NCBI RefSeq assembly: GCF_030348945.1
Contig: NZ_JAUCEN010000002.1
Location: forward strand, 186,001 to 250,000
DNA length: 64,000 bases
Source of the DNA: Peribacillus sp. ACCC06369
GTDB taxonomy: Bacteria > Bacillota > Bacilli > Bacillales > DSM-1321
Reading direction: 5' to 3'
Shown: piece by piece, positions 17,913 to 26,629 of the stretch
How the letters are laid out: each line of letters opens with the position of its first letter
Numbering within the stretch: the first letter of the stretch is position 1
Notes under the pieces: model-generated
Database searches by the model: none
The model's input: only the letters and a program-made list of their open reading frames with translations
What the model was told of the DNA's origin: nothing
Position numbers and translations under genes: made by a program

Positions 17913-19277
17913 ATGAGTATGACTAGCCCGTTAAAAGGTGGCCTAGAGATTAACTTTCAGGAAGCGGAGAGGGGTTTGTCCCCTAGGGAAGCTTTGGAAG
18001 AATCGAATCGATGTTTATACTGCTATGACGCCCCATGTATCCAAGCCTGTCCGACAGGGATAGATATTCCAAGTTTTATTAAGAAGATAGCTTCAGGTAA
18101 TTTTAAAGGTTCAGCCAAGACGATCATGACGGCCAATCCTGTCGGTGCCAGCTGCGCGCGGGTATGTCCGACAGAAGAGTTATGTGAGGGGGCATGTGTC
18201 CTGAACCATTCTACAAAGCCAATCATGATTGGCGATCTCCAGCGTTATTCCACAGATTGGGCCATCCAAAATAAACAAGCCCTGTTCAAGGCCGGGAAGA
18301 AGAATGGCAAAAAAGTTGCCATTGTAGGAAGCGGTCCAGCGGGCTTATCTGCAGCAAGGGAATTAGCCTTGCTTGGCTACAGTGTAACCATTTTCGAAGC
18401 TGAAAAAAATCCAGGCGGTTTAAATACTTACGGAATTGTGTCTTTCCGTTTGCCTCAGAGCATTTCTTATTGGGAAGTCGAACAAGTGAAGAGTTTGGAT
18501 GTTGAAATTAAAACGAGTACACGGGTCGGGGTTGATGTTTCCGTAAATCAGCTGACAGCCGACTATGATGCGGTCATTTTAGCGATTGGCATGTCCGATG
18601 TTCCGAAGCTTGGAATTGAAGGAGAAGATTTGGATGGAGTTTATGATGCAATCGAGTTCGTCAAAGCAACGAAAACGGAGGCCATCACTAATAAATTCAT
18701 TGGGAAGAAGATGGCGGTAATAGGGGCTGGAAACACGGCGATCGATGCAGCGACCTGCTCTGTCCGACTGGGTGCCGAACAAGTGAGCATTATTTATCGT
18801 CGTACCCAAAAGGAAATGACAGCTTATGATTTTGAATATGAGTTTGCCAAACAAGAGGGTGTCGGGTTTCACTGGCTGACTAACCCCTCCAGGATCCTAT
18901 CGGATGAAAGCGGTCAGGTAACGGGCATCGAGTGTGTGAAAATGGTTCTTAGCGAGGCAGGGGATGATGGCCGCCGCCGTCCAGTCCCGATTTCGGGATC
19001 AGAGTTCGTCATACCGGTTGATGGAGTCATTCGTGCTATAGGCCAATCCAGGTATATAGGATTGATTGAACAGTTTGGCATACAACATGAAGATGGCGTC
19101 GTTACATTGGAGGGAGATTCCTACAGAACATCTAATGAAAAAGTTTTTGCGTGCGGGGACGTGATTTTTGGAAAAGGCCAAGGTGAAGCAATGGTTGTTT
19201 CAGCTGCCCAGCAAGGGAAGAAGACAGCCTATGAAATTGACTCGATTTTAATGAACGAAGCGGTGGATATTGCTTAA
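17913..19277 (+). CDS. preT: NAD-dependent dihydropyrimidine dehydrogenase, PreT subunit
   Basis: 454 residues, GltD-like. The N-terminal cysteine-rich Fe-S region (CLYCYDAPCIQACPTG; CARVCPTEELCEGAC) is followed by an FAD-binding GSGPAGLSAARELA motif and an NAD-binding GAGNTAIDAATCSVRLG motif. It ends with the FAD motif ACGDVIFGKG. With PreA it forms the complex that reduces uracil and thymine to their 5,6-dihydro forms, the first step of reductive pyrimidine breakdown. RBS GGAAGGAG is nine bases before ATG. It is the first gene of a tight operon preT-preA-hydA-NCS1 permease-small protein. A purely glutamate-synthase-like role is excluded by the context. Confidence 0.9.
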   Translation: MSMTSPLKGGLEINFQEAERGLSPREALEESNRCLYCYDAPCIQACPTGIDIPSFIKKIASGNFKGSAKTIMTANPVGASCARVCPTEELCEGACVLNHSTKPIMIGDLQRYSTDWAIQNKQALFKAGKKNGKKVAIVGSGPAGLSAARELALLGYSVTIFEAEKNPGGLNTYGIVSFRLPQSISYWEVEQVKSLDVEIKTSTRVGVDVSVNQLTADYDAVILAIGMSDVPKLGIEGEDLDGVYDAIEFVKATKTEAITNKFIGKKMAVIGAGNTAIDAATCSVRLGAEQVSIIYRRTQKEMTAYDFEYEFAKQEGVGFHWLTNPSRILSDESGQVTGIECVKMVLSEAGDDGRRRPVPISGSEFVIPVDGVIRAIGQSRYIGLIEQFGIQHEDGVVTLEGDSYRTSNEKVFACGDVIFGKGQGEAMVVSAAQQGKKTAYEIDSILMNEAVDIA

Positions 19278-19303
19278 TAACTATGAAAATTAGGAGGCTA
19301 ATC

Positions 19304-20590
19304 ATGGCTGATTTATCAATTGATCTCGCAGGTATTAAATCTCCCAATCCTTTTTGGCTTGCTTCAGCACCACCTACTAATTCGGGTTATCAAGTACAGC
19401 GGGCATTTGAAGCTGGCTGGGGAGGAGCTGTTTGGAAGACATTGGGTGACCCCATCCTGAATGTCTCATCACGTTTTGCAGCTGTCAGTTTTAATGGACA
19501 GAGAGTTGCCGGGTTCAACAATATAGAATTGATTACGGATCGTCCGCTTGAAGTGAATTTGAAAGAAATATATGAAACGAAGAAGAGATTCCCTAATCAT
19601 GCAATCATTGCATCAGTGATGGTAGAGCCACAACAGGAAAAGTGGCATGAGATCATCAAGCGAATAGAAGATGTAGGGGTTGATGGTTACGAATTGAACT
19701 TTGGCTGCCCGCACGGTATGGCAGAGCGGGGGATGGGAGCTGCTTCGGGACAGGTTCCCGAACTTGTGGAAAAGCAAACATATTGGGCGAAGGAAGCTGC
19801 ATCCAAACCGGTCATCGTCAAGCTTACACCGAATATTACCGACATTACAGTTACGGCTGAAGCGGCGGTGCGCGGCGGTGCGGATGCAATAAGCATGATC
19901 AATACAATTAACAGCTTGGCAGGAGTGGATATCCATTCATGGAATACGATTCCCCATGTAGGCGGAAAGGGAGCTCACGGAGGGTATTGTGGCCCTGCTG
20001 TGAAGCCAATCGCATTGAACATGGTGGCAGAGTGTGCAAGGAATCCAATGATTAATGTTCCCATTTCCGGAATAGGCGGCATTTCAAATTGGCAGGATAC
20101 AGTGGAATTTTTATTGATGGGTTCAACGGGAGTGCAAATTTGTACGGCTGCCATGCATCACGGTTTTAGGATAGTGGAGGACATGATTGATGGCCTGTCC
20201 AATTACCTTGATGAAAAAGGGATCTCGTCTGTGATGGATATTGTCGGTAAGTCAGTACCGCGCTATTCCGATTGGGGGAATTTAGACCTTAATTATAAGG
20301 TCGTTGCACGCATTAATAATGATGTGTGCATTAACTGCAACAAATGCCATATTGCCTGTGAAGATACTTCTCATCAATGTATAGATATGTTAAAGGACAC
20401 GTCAGGCAGCTCCTTCTTGCGAGTGCGCGAGGAAGATTGCGTAGGCTGTAATCTTTGCTCGATCGTTTGTCCGGTAGATGGGGCTATCGATATGATCGAA
20501 TTGACAAATGAGTTACCGCCAATGACGTGGAATGAACGCCAATCGTTCCTTGGGGGCATCGGCAGTGAAAGTGTTGATTTCGTAAAATGA
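19304..20590 (+). CDS. preA: NAD-dependent dihydropyrimidine dehydrogenase, PreA subunit
   Basis: 428 residues from ATG 19304; RBS TTAGGAGG lies six bases upstream, so the in-frame ATG at 19283 is not used. The N-terminal part is a dihydroorotate-dehydrogenase-type FMN barrel (SINPFWLASAPPT-like start read as SPNPFWLASAPPT; FGCPHGMAERGMG). The C-terminus carries two 4Fe-4S motifs, CINCNKCHIACEDTSHQC and CVGCNLCSIVCP. It is the catalytic subunit that hydrogenates the pyrimidine ring. It starts 26 bases after preT, and its TGA overlaps the first ATG codons of the next frame. Confidence 0.92.
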   Translation: MADLSIDLAGIKSPNPFWLASAPPTNSGYQVQRAFEAGWGGAVWKTLGDPILNVSSRFAAVSFNGQRVAGFNNIELITDRPLEVNLKEIYETKKRFPNHAIIASVMVEPQQEKWHEIIKRIEDVGVDGYELNFGCPHGMAERGMGAASGQVPELVEKQTYWAKEAASKPVIVKLTPNITDITVTAEAAVRGGADAISMINTINSLAGVDIHSWNTIPHVGGKGAHGGYCGPAVKPIALNMVAECARNPMINVPISGIGGISNWQDTVEFLLMGSTGVQICTAAMHHGFRIVEDMIDGLSNYLDEKGISSVMDIVGKSVPRYSDWGNLDLNYKVVARINNDVCINCNKCHIACEDTSHQCIDMLKDTSGSSFLRVREEDCVGCNLCSIVCPVDGAIDMIELTNELPPMTWNERQSFLGGIGSESVDFVK

Positions 20591-20604
20591 TGGAGGGGAC
20601 GAAT

Positions 20605-22023
20605 TTGAAGAAAATCATTAAAAATGGAACGATCGCTACGGCTGCAGATACGTATCAAGCCGATATATTAATTGAAAATGAGAAGATTGCAATGATTGGC
20701 ATGGACCTGACTGCTGAGGGGGCTGAAATCATTGATGCAAAAGGTGCTTATATTTTTCCGGGAGGCATTGACCCACATACCCATCTCGATATGCCGTTTG
20801 GGGGGACAACGACAAAAGATGATTATGAAACGGGGACGATTGCGGCTGCCTATGGAGGCACGACAACGATCATTGACTTTTGTTTGACCGAAAAAGGGGT
20901 GCCGTTAAAGAAAGCGATAAAAACATGGCATGAAAAGGCCAATGAAAAAGCGGCCATAGATTATGGTTTTCATTTAATGATCAGTGAGATTAATGATGAG
21001 GTATTGTCTGAGTTGCCAAGTATCATCGATAATGAAGGGATTTCTTCCTTTAAAGTGTTCATGGCTTACAAGAATGTTTTTCAAGCCGATGATGCCACGC
21101 TATACCGCACTTTGTTGCAAGCGAAGGAACTTGGTGCACTTGTCATGGTTCACGCTGAAAATGGTGATGTCATCGATTATCTTACAAAGCAGGCGCTTGC
21201 TGAAGGTAACACAGATCCAATTTATCATGCGTTAACAAGACCGCCAGAGCTTGAAGGGGAAGCAACTGGACGGGCAGCTAAACTGACGGAAATGGCAAAC
21301 GGTCAGCTCTATGTCGTTCATGTCACCTGTGCAGATGCAGTTGAAAAGATTATCGAGGCCAGAAATAAAGGGGTGGATATTTGGGGGGAGACTTGTCCGC
21401 AATATTTGGTCCTTGACCAATCTTATCTCGAAAAGCCCAATTTCGAAGGCTCTAAGTATGTATGGTCCCCGCCATTAAGGGAGAAGAAAAACCAGGAAGT
21501 GCTTTGGAATGCTTTAAAAATGGGACAGCTGCAAACGATCGGCTCAGATCAATGCTCTTTTGACTTTAAGGGACAGAAGGACCTTGGACGTGAAGATTTC
21601 ACGAAAATACCGAACGGCGGTCCAACGATTGAGGACCGCATGAGTATCCTTTTTTCAGAAGGCGTCAAGAAAGAGCGTATTACCTTGAATCAATTCGTCG
21701 ACCTGACTTCCACGCGTGCTGCGAAACTATTCGGGTTATTCCCTAAGAAAGGGACGATTGCAGTAGGGTCTGATGCTGATATTGTCATTTTTGACCCGGA
21801 AGTGGAAAGGACCCTTTCTGCAGATACTCATCACATGGCTGTGGATTATAATGCGTTTGAAGGTATGGAAATTACAGGTGAACCGGTTTCCGTCTTATCC
21901 AGAGGTCAATTCGTCATTAAAGACAAACAATTTGTAGGTGAGGCTGGAAAAGGGCAATTCCTGAAACGGGCAAAATATAATACGGCTCTGAAGCCGCATT
22001 CAGGGAAAAAGCTTCCAGTCTGA
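20605..22023 (+). CDS. Dihydropyrimidinase / D-hydantoinase
   Basis: 472 residues from TTG 20605, selected because GGAGGGG lies six bases upstream and because 472 is the exact length of Geobacillus D-hydantoinases; ATGs at 20587/20590 would place the RBS inside the gene. It is an amidohydrolase with binuclear zinc site: DPHTHLDMPFGG (two His), the carboxylated Lys in FKVFMAYKN, MVHAENGD, VVHVTC and GSDQCSF (Asp). It opens dihydrouracil, dihydrothymine and 5-substituted hydantoins to N-carbamoyl amino acids in the cytoplasm. It is the third gene of the pyrimidine operon. Commonly named hydA or dht. The beta-ureidopropionase needed next is not in the window. Confidence 0.94.
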   Translation: MKKIIKNGTIATAADTYQADILIENEKIAMIGMDLTAEGAEIIDAKGAYIFPGGIDPHTHLDMPFGGTTTKDDYETGTIAAAYGGTTTIIDFCLTEKGVPLKKAIKTWHEKANEKAAIDYGFHLMISEINDEVLSELPSIIDNEGISSFKVFMAYKNVFQADDATLYRTLLQAKELGALVMVHAENGDVIDYLTKQALAEGNTDPIYHALTRPPELEGEATGRAAKLTEMANGQLYVVHVTCADAVEKIIEARNKGVDIWGETCPQYLVLDQSYLEKPNFEGSKYVWSPPLREKKNQEVLWNALKMGQLQTIGSDQCSFDFKGQKDLGREDFTKIPNGGPTIEDRMSILFSEGVKKERITLNQFVDLTSTRAAKLFGLFPKKGTIAVGSDADIVIFDPEVERTLSADTHHMAVDYNAFEGMEITGEPVSVLSRGQFVIKDKQFVGEAGKGQFLKRAKYNTALKPHSGKKLPV

Positions 22024-22065
22024 CTTCGGTAAGGAATCATGCAAATTAATATAGGGGGATTTTAT

Positions 22066-23550
22066 ATGAGTGAGAAGAAAGATTATTTAAAGTCTCCCGA
22101 TTTGCTGCCTATACCTCATAGTGAGAAAAACATAAGTGCAGCCGGATTTGGTTTTATTTGGGTGGGCATGGCTGTAGTATTGGCTGCCTTCGCGATCGGT
22201 GGGAACGGTGTTCAAAGTTTATCTTTAGGCTGGGTCGTTCTTGCAACGATCATTGCCTGTGTGGTTCTCGGCTTTCTGATGACAATGACAGGGGATATTG
22301 GTGTTGAGCACGGAATATCCTTCCCAGTCTATATGAGGGCGCCGTTCGGTACGATTGGCACCCATATCCCTTCGGTTGTACGGGGGTTTGTAGCTTCATG
22401 CTGGTTTGGCCTTAACACATACTTTGGAGCTACCGCAATGAATGCTATCTTTACAACCCTTTTTGATTTTGATAATTGGTTTATCTGCTTCCTCATTTTT
22501 GCCGTTTTACAATTGGTCAACACAGCAATGGGAATAAAGTCGATAGAACGTTTTGCCGACTTGGCAGCGCCCGTTATCATTTTAATTTCTGGCTGGATGT
22601 ATTTCACTCTTTCCGATCAAGCTGTGGCCCAAGGAAGGGATGTATGGTCCTGGATTGAAAGTCCGGTCACTGGCGGGGCTGCCGTTACGGCATTCATGGT
22701 CGTCATTATGGCCAATATGGGATTTTGGGGCACATTAACTGCAGATATGCCAACACTCTCCCGCTATATAAAGGCACCAAAAAATGAAAAAAATTGGTTC
22801 AAGCGCAATAAGGGGCAGATAATTGGGAATATTATCACCTATCCCATCACTCAGACTTTCATGGTCATAATCGGAGCGGTTTCTTATATGGCTGTTTCCA
22901 ATTATGATCCCGTAGTTGCTATTCAGGGATCAGCAAGTGGAGTTGCTCTCGGGGTCCTATTAATCATGATCGTATTTGCTCAATGGTCGACGAATACTAC
23001 GGCCAATGTCATTCCCGCAGCTACCATTTTCTCCAATATCATGGGTCCTAAAATGCCATTTTGGGCAGGCGTCGTTGTAGCAGGGGTTATTGGGATAGTA
23101 GTTCAGCCATGGAGCCTGTTCGGCATCATAATAGAAGTTTTATTAATAATAGGTGGAATCTTGGCATCCATTGTCGGCATCCTGATAGCGGATTATTATT
23201 TTCTCCGTAAACGGCGGGTTAATGTCCAGGAGCTCTATGAGAGCGATGGTCAGTATAAATACTTGAATGGAGTGAATTGGGCAGGAATCATTTCTTGGGT
23301 GATTGGAGGAATCGGTGCAACGATTTTTTCAAATTATTCGTTTATTATTGGCTTTGTTCTTGGGAGTGCAAGTTATTATATCTTGGCTAAGTATTGGTGG
23401 TTCAAGAAATATGAACAAGCTGAAATCATTGATCCAAGCGATGAGAAATATTTGGGTATTTCCGTCGGCAGGGATTGGAAAGTCGAAAAAGGTCCAGAAC
23501 TTGAAGAAGAGATGGTTATTACGGCTTCAGCTGGTAAGGGGAACGTGTAA
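22066..23550 (+). CDS. NCS1-family nucleobase/hydantoin permease
   Basis: 494 residues with about twelve membrane helices. Start ATG 22066 (MSEKKDYLKSPDLLPIP) has RBS AGGGGGATTTTAT; the upstream ATG at 22039 lacks one. Typical NCS1 features are the N-terminal LLPIPHSEKNISAAGFGFIWVG, the early GGNGVQSLSLGW and the cytoplasmic segment ADMPTLSRYIK. The family imports uracil, allantoin, hydantoins, cytosine or thiamine precursors together with Na+ or H+. Operon position directly after the dihydropyrimidinase gene points to uracil or a hydantoin as substrate. Mhp1 (a hydantoin transporter) is a characterised family member. Confidence 0.88.
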   Translation: MSEKKDYLKSPDLLPIPHSEKNISAAGFGFIWVGMAVVLAAFAIGGNGVQSLSLGWVVLATIIACVVLGFLMTMTGDIGVEHGISFPVYMRAPFGTIGTHIPSVVRGFVASCWFGLNTYFGATAMNAIFTTLFDFDNWFICFLIFAVLQLVNTAMGIKSIERFADLAAPVIILISGWMYFTLSDQAVAQGRDVWSWIESPVTGGAAVTAFMVVIMANMGFWGTLTADMPTLSRYIKAPKNEKNWFKRNKGQIIGNIITYPITQTFMVIIGAVSYMAVSNYDPVVAIQGSASGVALGVLLIMIVFAQWSTNTTANVIPAATIFSNIMGPKMPFWAGVVVAGVIGIVVQPWSLFGIIIEVLLIIGGILASIVGILIADYYFLRKRRVNVQELYESDGQYKYLNGVNWAGIISWVIGGIGATIFSNYSFIIGFVLGSASYYILAKYWWFKKYEQAEIIDPSDEKYLGISVGRDWKVEKGPELEEEMVITASAGKGNV

Positions 23551-23568
23551 AAAAAAGGGGGAATGGAA

Positions 23569-23784
23569 ATGTCCGAATATCAAGAGTATCGCTTAGAAAG
23601 GGAACAAATTGATTTTTTACTTGAAAGAGGATATCGAATCACCCGGGTTTCAGAAAATTTAAGCGGAGCTTTTCTCGATTTTGAACTGATTGAAGGAACG
23701 AAGCAGGAATGGAAGCAATTGAACATCAAAACCCCTGAAGGAAGAAAATACTTCTCTACCCTGCTTTTCAGGAAATTGAATTGA
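23569..23784 (+). CDS. Small conserved-looking protein at the end of the pyrimidine operon
   Basis: 71 residues from ATG 23569; the GGGGG tract is eight bases before it, better than for the ATG at 23563. It is soluble and charged, starting MSEYQEYRLEREQIDFLLERGY, with no cysteine cluster or membrane segment. Only 18 bases separate it from the permease gene and a terminator follows, so it belongs to the operon. The family is not recognised. A small accessory or regulatory subunit is possible, but unsupported by sequence. Confidence 0.6.
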   Translation: MSEYQEYRLEREQIDFLLERGYRITRVSENLSGAFLDFELIEGTKQEWKQLNIKTPEGRKYFSTLLFRKLN

Positions 23785-23798
23785 AATAGTTATGAACC

Positions 23799-23832
23799 GG
23801 GCCTATTCCACATGAATGGGTCCTTATTCTTG
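23799..23832 (+). terminator. Terminator of the pyrimidine operon
   Basis: GGGCCTATTC pairs with GAATGGGTCC (two G-T pairs) around CACAT, followed by TTATTCTT. Confidence 0.6.
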
Positions 23833-24051
23833 TACCTGTTTAGACTTTCATTAAAAGAGGGTAATGATAGATGTTGAAAGTGAATGAACAGGTAATGTGG
23901 ATTTTTGTTTTCCCAGGAGCCATGTGCGTGTGGAAAAGTGGCGAATTTTTTGTAGAATTTTGACGTTAGATTTTCTGACAAGTGTCTGGAGATTTAAGGA
24001 TTGTCCGTTTATAATAGATTTTAAAGCAGTTTTATAAAAGGATGTGGATGG

Positions 24052-25686
24052 ATGAATACATCGATTACAATCGAGGAAATTCTAACACGCAAGCATTTTA
24101 ATCTGACGGATATAATTGCAGGTAGCAGTGGGATAAAGCGTCAAGTGAAGTGGGTCCACTGCATGGAAGTCACCCAAATCAGCCATTTGTTAAATGGAAA
24201 TGAACTGATTCTGACTACCGGTTTAGGGTGGAAAGATTGCGATGACACATTTCTATCTTACTTAAAACAGTTAATTGAATGTAATGCAGCTGGACTCTGT
24301 ATAGAGATTGGCGCCAACACCATGGCAGTGCCGCAATGTGCAATTGATCTTGCAAATGAACAGCAATTCCCTATCATCCTTTTTCATGAAGAAGTCCCTT
24401 TCGTGGAAATCACTCAGGATATTCATTCCCTTATCATCAATAAACAATATCAAATGATCTCCAACTTAGAAAACTACTCCCAGCAGTTAAATAAAAATCT
24501 CCTCGAAATTGACCATTATGAACCAATTCTAAAATTTCTCCACAGCTATTTAAATGTACAGGTTATTCTTATCTTCAATGAGAACGATATAGCCAGCATT
24601 CCAAAAACAAAGAAAAAAATAACCTATCAAATGGTAGCGGACATATACGAAGAAAAGCGAAAAATGGATAAATCCGTTTTTAGACAGCCAATTCAAGTAC
24701 TTGGTGAAAATTATGCGGAACTGCTTATTTGCAGCAACGACAGAGAACTGACGGACTTTGATTCACTGATTTTGGATCGAACGGCTACCGCATTGGCACA
24801 GCATCTATTAAGGGAATTATATATAGAAGAAAAGAAAATGTCGGAGGAGAGTAAATGGCTTACAAATTGGATTGAAGGTGAGTATAGTGACGAAGCAATC
24901 CGGGAAAGGCTTTCCTATATTGATCCGAAAATGCAGTTGGATGGCGGAATTGTTTGCATTTGCAAACAACACCCAAGGTATAATAAAAGTTCTGCAAAAT
25001 TAGATGGAACCTATTTTAAGATAATGTTTAAGACAGTTTTTGAACAGTACGGCTTTCAGATATTTTCTATGGAAATACATCAGCATCTAGTTTTTATTTT
25101 AGGTGATAATCGTTCATCTGAAGATTGGAAATCAAGGGTGACAAGCGCAGTGGACCGAATCATGAAAATGGATGTAAGCGGGCGTAATCGTATGAGTCTG
25201 CTTTCCATTGGTTTTGGAAAGCATGTTCAAAGGTTAAGTGAGATTTATAAAAGTTATGAAACGGCCCGCGAGACTCTGCTGCTTCAGGATACCTTACCAG
25301 AGGATAACAGGAGCTTCTTTTATCAGGATTTACATATGCATCGCATGATTTCGCTCATAAATAAACATGGTAATCTGGAGGAAACGGTGCATGAGTATTT
25401 AGGTCCCGTCATTGAATATGACAAGCAAAACAATGGTGAGTTAATGCCAACCCTGAAGACCTATCTTGCTTGTAATGGTTCTAAACAGGAAACATCAAAA
25501 CAACTATTCATTGTCCGGCAAACGCTATATCATAGGCTTGAAAAATTGGAGAAACTTTTAGGTGCGGATTTTATGCGTTCAGATAAGCGTCTTGGCCTTG
25601 AATTCATGATTTTTGCATTGGACTTCTTACAGTACAGCAGCAGGAAGGTCAGTGGAAAATATGTAGATAAATATATTGGTAAGTAA
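24052..25686 (+). CDS. PucR-family transcriptional regulator
   Basis: 544 residues. The N-terminal PucR domain reads ITIEEILTRKHFNLTDIIAGSSG through NGNELILTTGLGW. A middle GGDEF-like CdaR region follows. The C-terminal helix-turn-helix (SKQETSKQLFIVRQTLYHRLEKLEKLLG) is the PucR/CdaR type that activates catabolic genes in response to a metabolite. RBS GGATGTGG is just upstream. Lying 268 bases after the reductive pyrimidine operon and in the same direction, it is the obvious candidate regulator. B. subtilis PucR controls purine and allantoin use. Confidence 0.88.
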   Translation: MNTSITIEEILTRKHFNLTDIIAGSSGIKRQVKWVHCMEVTQISHLLNGNELILTTGLGWKDCDDTFLSYLKQLIECNAAGLCIEIGANTMAVPQCAIDLANEQQFPIILFHEEVPFVEITQDIHSLIINKQYQMISNLENYSQQLNKNLLEIDHYEPILKFLHSYLNVQVILIFNENDIASIPKTKKKITYQMVADIYEEKRKMDKSVFRQPIQVLGENYAELLICSNDRELTDFDSLILDRTATALAQHLLRELYIEEKKMSEESKWLTNWIEGEYSDEAIRERLSYIDPKMQLDGGIVCICKQHPRYNKSSAKLDGTYFKIMFKTVFEQYGFQIFSMEIHQHLVFILGDNRSSEDWKSRVTSAVDRIMKMDVSGRNRMSLLSIGFGKHVQRLSEIYKSYETARETLLLQDTLPEDNRSFFYQDLHMHRMISLINKHGNLEETVHEYLGPVIEYDKQNNGELMPTLKTYLACNGSKQETSKQLFIVRQTLYHRLEKLEKLLGADFMRSDKRLGLEFMIFALDFLQYSSRKVSGKYVDKYIGK

Positions 25687-25704
25687 AAAATAGTTGCGAC
25701 TGCA

Positions 25705-25732
25705 GGGTGTCCCAAGGACATCCTTTTTTGAA
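25705..25732 (+). terminator. Terminator of the PucR gene
   Basis: GGGTGTCC-CAA-GGACATCC stem followed by six T. Confidence 0.75.
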
Positions 25733-25762
25733 TGTAAGGAAAGGGAAACTAATACAAGGTTA

Positions 25763-25815
25763 ATGCTGACATCAAAATGGCCTTTATAGCTTTTTGATGT
25801 CAGCATCTTTTTTTA
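25763..25815. terminator. Strong terminator between pucR and the YhfH array
   Basis: A perfect 15-bp stem ATGCTGACATCAAAA / TTTTGATGTCAGCAT followed by C and seven T on the plus strand. It touches the stop codon of the last yhfH-like gene and probably also stops minus-strand transcription. Confidence 0.8.
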
Positions 25816-25953
25816 ATATTCATCTTTTTTGGAAAGGCAGTGGTCACATTCCAAGAGGTAGGACTCTGCTTGTTCAGTGATATGAGTACCGCATTCCGTA
25901 CATTGTTTAGGTGGCAGTGACCTGAAGAATTCCAATGGGTTTTTAGTTTGCAT
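25813..25953 (-). CDS. YhfH-like zinc-ribbon protein, array copy 5 (last)
   Basis: 46 residues, MQTKNPLEFFRSLPPKQCTE... ending CLSKKDEY. Four cysteines in two CxxC pairs (CTEC and CDHC) form a small zinc ribbon, as in the YhfH family of Bacillus, whose function is unknown. RBS AAGGAGG lies six bases before ATG. Compared with copies 3 and 4 it differs by a few codons (THITEQ, DHC, KKDEY). Confidence 0.7.
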   Translation of the reverse strand: MQTKNPLEFFRSLPPKQCTECGTHITEQAESYLLECDHCLSKKDEY

Positions 25954-25981
25954 GATGGTTCCTCCTTATGATTTGGTTTAG

Positions 25982-26119
25982 TTAGTCTTCGCGTTTGGAA
26001 AGGCAGCGGTCACATTCCAAGAGGTAGGATTCAGCTTGTTCGATGATATGGGTGCCGCATTCCGTACATTGTTTAGGTGGCAGTGACCTGAAGAATTCCA
26101 ATGGGTTTTTAGTTTGCAT
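25982..26119 (-). CDS. YhfH-like zinc-ribbon protein, array copy 4
   Basis: 45 residues, MQTKNPLEFFRSLPPKQC, then TECGTHIIEQAESYLLEC and DRCLSKRED. The protein is identical to copy 3, and DNA identity extends into the flanks, showing a very recent tandem duplication. RBS AGGAGG lies six bases before ATG. Confidence 0.72.
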   Translation of the reverse strand: MQTKNPLEFFRSLPPKQCTECGTHIIEQAESYLLECDRCLSKRED

Positions 26120-26148
26120 GATGGTTCCTCCTTTTTGAATTGGTTTAA

Positions 26149-26286
26149 TTAGTCTTCGCGTTTGGAAAGGCAGCGGTCACATTCCAAGAGGTAGGATTCA
26201 GCTTGTTCGATGATATGGGTGCCGCATTCCGTACATTGTTTAGGTGGCAGTGACCTGAAGAATTCCAATGGGTTTTTAGTTTGCAT
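26149..26286 (-). CDS. YhfH-like zinc-ribbon protein, array copy 3
   Basis: 45 residues, identical to copy 4, with CTEC and CDRC zinc-binding pairs. The start codons of copies 3 and 4 are 167 bases apart. The RBS is AGGAGGGAACC, one G longer than in copy 4. Confidence 0.72.
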   Translation of the reverse strand: MQTKNPLEFFRSLPPKQCTECGTHIIEQAESYLLECDRCLSKRED

Positions 26287-26316
26287 GATGGTTCCCTCCT
26301 TTTTGAATTGGTTTAA

Positions 26317-26454
26317 TTAGTCTTCGCGTTTGGAAAGGCAGCGATCACATTCCATTAAGTAGGATTCGGAGTGTTCAATAATATGGTCACCGCACTCAGG
26401 GCAATTTTTAGCAGGGATATTGTTGAAAAATTCAATGGATTTTTTCAGTTGCAT
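26317..26454 (-). CDS. YhfH-like zinc-ribbon protein, array copy 2
   Basis: 45 residues, MQLKKSIEFFNNIPAKNC, then PECGDHIIEHSESYLMEC and DRCLSKRED. It is clearly related to copies 3-5 but diverged in the first half. The cysteine spacing is the same. RBS AGGAGGAAAT precedes ATG 26454; longer in-frame starts upstream lie inside copy 1 and are not used. Confidence 0.72.
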   Translation of the reverse strand: MQLKKSIEFFNNIPAKNCPECGDHIIEHSESYLMECDRCLSKRED

Positions 26455-26494
26455 GATTATTTCCTCCTTAATAATGTTTTTTTTTTCGACCGAA

Positions 26495-26629
26495 TTATTC
26501 TTCACGTTTGGAAAGGCAGCGATCGCATTCCAACAGATAGGAATCTGAGTGGTCCACATGTGTTTCACCACATTCAGGGCAATATTTAAATGAATCGATT
26601 ATGAATGAATCTGATTGATAATCTTGCAT
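26495..26629 (-). CDS. YhfH-like zinc-ribbon protein, array copy 1 (promoter-proximal, most diverged)
   Basis: 44 residues, MQDYQSDSFIIDSFKYC, then PECGETHVDHSDSYLLEC and DRCLSKREE. The N-terminal third is unlike the other copies, while the zinc-ribbon half is conserved. RBS AGGAGGAGCG precedes ATG 26629. It would be the first gene of the minus-strand array. Confidence 0.68.
   Translation of the reverse strand: MQDYQSDSFIIDSFKYCPECGETHVDHSDSYLLECDRCLSKREE

Larger units (their letters stand above)
25954..26316. repeat. Tandem direct repeats of about 167 bp (yhfH-like units)
   Basis: Units ending at 25953, 26119 and 26286 share long identical blocks, including the spacer with the RBS. Start-to-start distances are 166 and 167 bases. 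Copies 3 and 4 are identical over the whole gene. Unequal crossing-over is the simple explanation. Confidence 0.85.

Noticed and set aside
25813..26629. CRISPR array
   Set aside because: Repeats are about 167 bases, each encodes a protein with its own RBS, and there are no unique spacers between short repeats.
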